From Pseudomonas sp. FEN (GTDB lineage: Bacteria > Pseudomonadota > Gammaproteobacteria > Pseudomonadales > Pseudomonadaceae), in the NCBI RefSeq assembly GCF_904067045.1, contig NZ_CAJFDC010000014.1, positions 248,001-312,000 of the forward strand: a DNA stretch of 64,000 bases, in the 5' to 3' direction. Made by a program: the position numbers and the translations under genes. This document shows, piece by piece, positions 62,491-64,000 of the stretch (its first letter is position 1; each line of letters starts with the position of its first letter). The notes below the pieces were generated by a model that made no database searches, was not told the origin of the DNA, and saw only the letters and a list, made by a program, of their open reading frames with translations.

Positions 62491-63372
62491 TCAGACCCGC
62501 TCAATCGCCCGCTCGCCGAACAACCCGGCGGGACGCACCAGCAAAAACAGCAAGGCGAGGACGTAAGGCACCCAGTTTTCGATCCCGCTGCCGATGATCG
62601 GGCCGAGGTAGATCTCGGCGATTTTTTCCGCCGCGCCAATGATCAAGCCGCCGACAATGGCCCCGCCGATCGAGGAGAAACCACCGATGATCAGCACGGG
62701 CAAGGCCTTGAGCACCACTAACGACAGCGAGAACTGCACCCCGAGCCGAGCCCCCCAAAGCAGCCCGGCCACCAACCCGACGAATCCCGCCACCGCCCAG
62801 ACCAGCGCCCAGATCCGTGGCAGACGAATGCCCACCGCCAGGGACGCCAGCGGATCGTCGGCCACCGCACGCAAGGACAAACCAATCCGGGTCCTGTTGA
62901 ACAGCAGCGACAGGGCGATTACCAAGGTGGCGGCAGTGCCCGCGGCGAACAGGTCGAACTGCGAGAGCAACATGCCGCGGATTTCCAGTGGCTCATCGGG
63001 AATGCCCAACTCAAGGCCGTGGACCTGGGCGCCCCAGAGGAACTGCGCAAGACCTTCGATCATGTAGGACAGCCCGAGGGTGGCCATGAACAGAATGATC
63101 GGCGGGCGATTGACCAGAGGTCGAAGCACCCTTTTCTCGATCAACAAGGCCAACACCACCAGGCTTGCCAGTGTGGCGACAAAGGCCCAAAAGAATGGAA
63201 GGCCACGTTCGAGCAGACTGACAAAGGTCAGCGCAGCGAACAGCACCATGGCTCCCTGAGCGAAATTGAACACGCCGGAAGCCTTGTAGATGAGCACAAA
63301 ACCGATGGCCACCAAGGCGTACATAACGCCCGCCAGCAGCCCGCCAATCAGTACTTCAAAGAAAAACTCCAT
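62491..63372 (-). CDS. livH: LivH-like ABC transporter permease
   Basis: This 293-residue permease has typical LivH features: LIGGLLAGVMYALVAIGFVL at the start, YKASGVFNFAQGAMVLFAAL, the loop GLSLRAVADDPLASLAVGI and GGFSSIGGAIVGGLIIGAAE near the C-terminus. The ATG at 63372 is preferred to an earlier TTG because it matches the family start. Its start overlaps the LivG-type stop by one base or adjoins it directly, indicating coupled translation. Confidence 0.92.
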   Translation of the reverse strand: MEFFFEVLIGGLLAGVMYALVAIGFVLIYKASGVFNFAQGAMVLFAALTFVSLLERGLPFFWAFVATLASLVVLALLIEKRVLRPLVNRPPIILFMATLGLSYMIEGLAQFLWGAQVHGLELGIPDEPLEIRGMLLSQFDLFAAGTAATLVIALSLLFNRTRIGLSLRAVADDPLASLAVGIRLPRIWALVWAVAGFVGLVAGLLWGARLGVQFSLSLVVLKALPVLIIGGFSSIGGAIVGGLIIGAAEKIAEIYLGPIIGSGIENWVPYVLALLFLLVRPAGLFGERAIERV

Positions 63373-63374
63373 GT

Positions 63375-64000
63375 TCAATGGCTCCCCGTGCGGGTTCGCC
63401 GCGAGCCCAGGTAAGCCGCAATCACATCAGGGTTGGCGCGTACCTGTTCGGGGCTGCCGTCGCCAATTTTCCGGCCATAATCGAGCACCACCACGTGGTC
63501 ACAAAGTCCCATGACCACACCGATGTCGTGTTCGATCAGTACGACGGTAGTGCCGAACTCGCGATTGATGTCGCGGATGAACTGACTCATCTCCCCCTTC
63601 TCTTCAGCGTTCATCCCGGCCATGGGCTCGTCCAGCAACAACAGCTTCGGTTCCGCCGCCAGCGCCCGGGCCAGTTCCACGCGCTTCTGCAGTCCATACG
63701 GTAATTTGCCCACCAGCACATGGCGCCAGGGATGGATGCACAGAAATTCGATGACCTGTTCTGCGCGGTGGCGCTGCTCGTCATCTTCGCGAGGGGCACG
63801 GCCCAAGCGCAGCATCTGCTCAACCCAGCTGCTGCGGCGTTTGAGGTTACGGCCCGTCAGCACGTTGTCGAGCACGCTCATGCCCTTGAACAGCGCGATA
63901 TTCTGAAAAGTCCGGGCAATCCCGCGCTCGGCGGCCTGATGCGGGCGCATGTGCCGCCGCGTCTGCCCGGCATAACTGACGCTGCCGCTCTGGGCCTGGT
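63375..64000 (-). CDS. livG: LivG-like ABC transporter ATPase, N-terminus beyond window
   Basis: The minus frame is open to the right edge (visible start QAQSGSVSYAGQTRRHM), so the Walker A region is outside the window. Visible are the Q-loop region GIARTFQNIALFKGMSVLDNV, a signature-like LPYGLQKRVELARALA (LPYG in place of LSGG, usual in LivG), Walker B LLLLDEPMAGMN and switch LIEHDIGVV. About 208 codons are present, some 40-45 short of the usual LivG length. It heads the visible part of the operon. Confidence 0.92.
   Translation of the reverse strand, partial: QAQSGSVSYAGQTRRHMRPHQAAERGIARTFQNIALFKGMSVLDNVLTGRNLKRRSSWVEQMLRLGRAPREDDEQRHRAEQVIEFLCIHPWRHVLVGKLPYGLQKRVELARALAAEPKLLLLDEPMAGMNAEEKGEMSQFIRDINREFGTTVVLIEHDIGVVMGLCDHVVVLDYGRKIGDGSPEQVRANPDVIAAYLGSRRTRTGSH

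Overview
The window looks like a chromosomal segment of a Pseudomonas of the fluorescens lineage. The reasons are high GC with G/C-rich third codon positions, a Pseudomonas-type REP hairpin at 29.7 kb, remnants of a PFGI-1-class integrative conjugative element (ICE), and gene sets typical of sulfur scavenging in this genus. This is read from the sequence and family knowledge; no database search was run.

Left part (1-13.5 kb) is accessory DNA. A minus-strand type I secretion operon comes first (TolC-like, ABC exporter with a degenerate C39 domain, HlyD-like adaptor), followed by an unrecognised membrane protein that runs off the left edge. Next are ICE leftovers: a MobH/TraI_2 relaxase, a DUF3577 protein and a RadC-like JAB protein, the last two each behind a similar G/C-rich leader. 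An orphan lipoprotein, a scrap of an IS3-type transposase and a GNAT acetyltransferase follow. The part ends with a frameshifted piece of the rulB/umuC polymerase gene, which is a known ICE insertion hotspot.

Middle part (13.5-32 kb) is an organosulfur acquisition and processing region. It holds a dedicated exbB-exbD-tonB set, an SsuBC-like ABC pair, a frameshifted flavin monooxygenase, a class II aldolase and a LysR regulator. Divergent from that regulator is a long plus-strand run: 3-mercaptopropionate-dioxygenase-like enzyme, four-domain rhodanese, two SsuA-like binding proteins, a nitrilotriacetate/DszA-type flavin monooxygenase, a peroxiredoxin, a DszC/SfnB-like flavoprotein and a 2-hydroxyacid dehydrogenase. 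A TonB-dependent receptor (TBDR) gene follows. Many of these proteins have almost no Cys or Met, as expected of proteins made during sulfate starvation.

Right part (32-64 kb) is a series of transport-plus-enzyme modules: a peptide-type ABC transporter with two AhpD-like proteins and a flavin monooxygenase; a polar-amino-acid ABC transporter with an M14-family deacylase; a second SsuABC-like transporter; a RidA, amine oxidase, amino-acid ABC transporter and TBDR string; a chemoreceptor; and a branched-chain-amino-acid/urea-type ABC operon running off the right edge. The modules suggest capture of amide-, amine- or sulfur-bearing small molecules, stripping by flavoenzymes, and disposal of reactive by-products.

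Two genes (a monooxygenase at 17.9 kb and a permease at 37.1 kb) are each broken at a run of four G/C where five would restore the frame. This is either recent decay or a sequencing artefact. No tRNA, rRNA, CRISPR array or intact transposon was seen.
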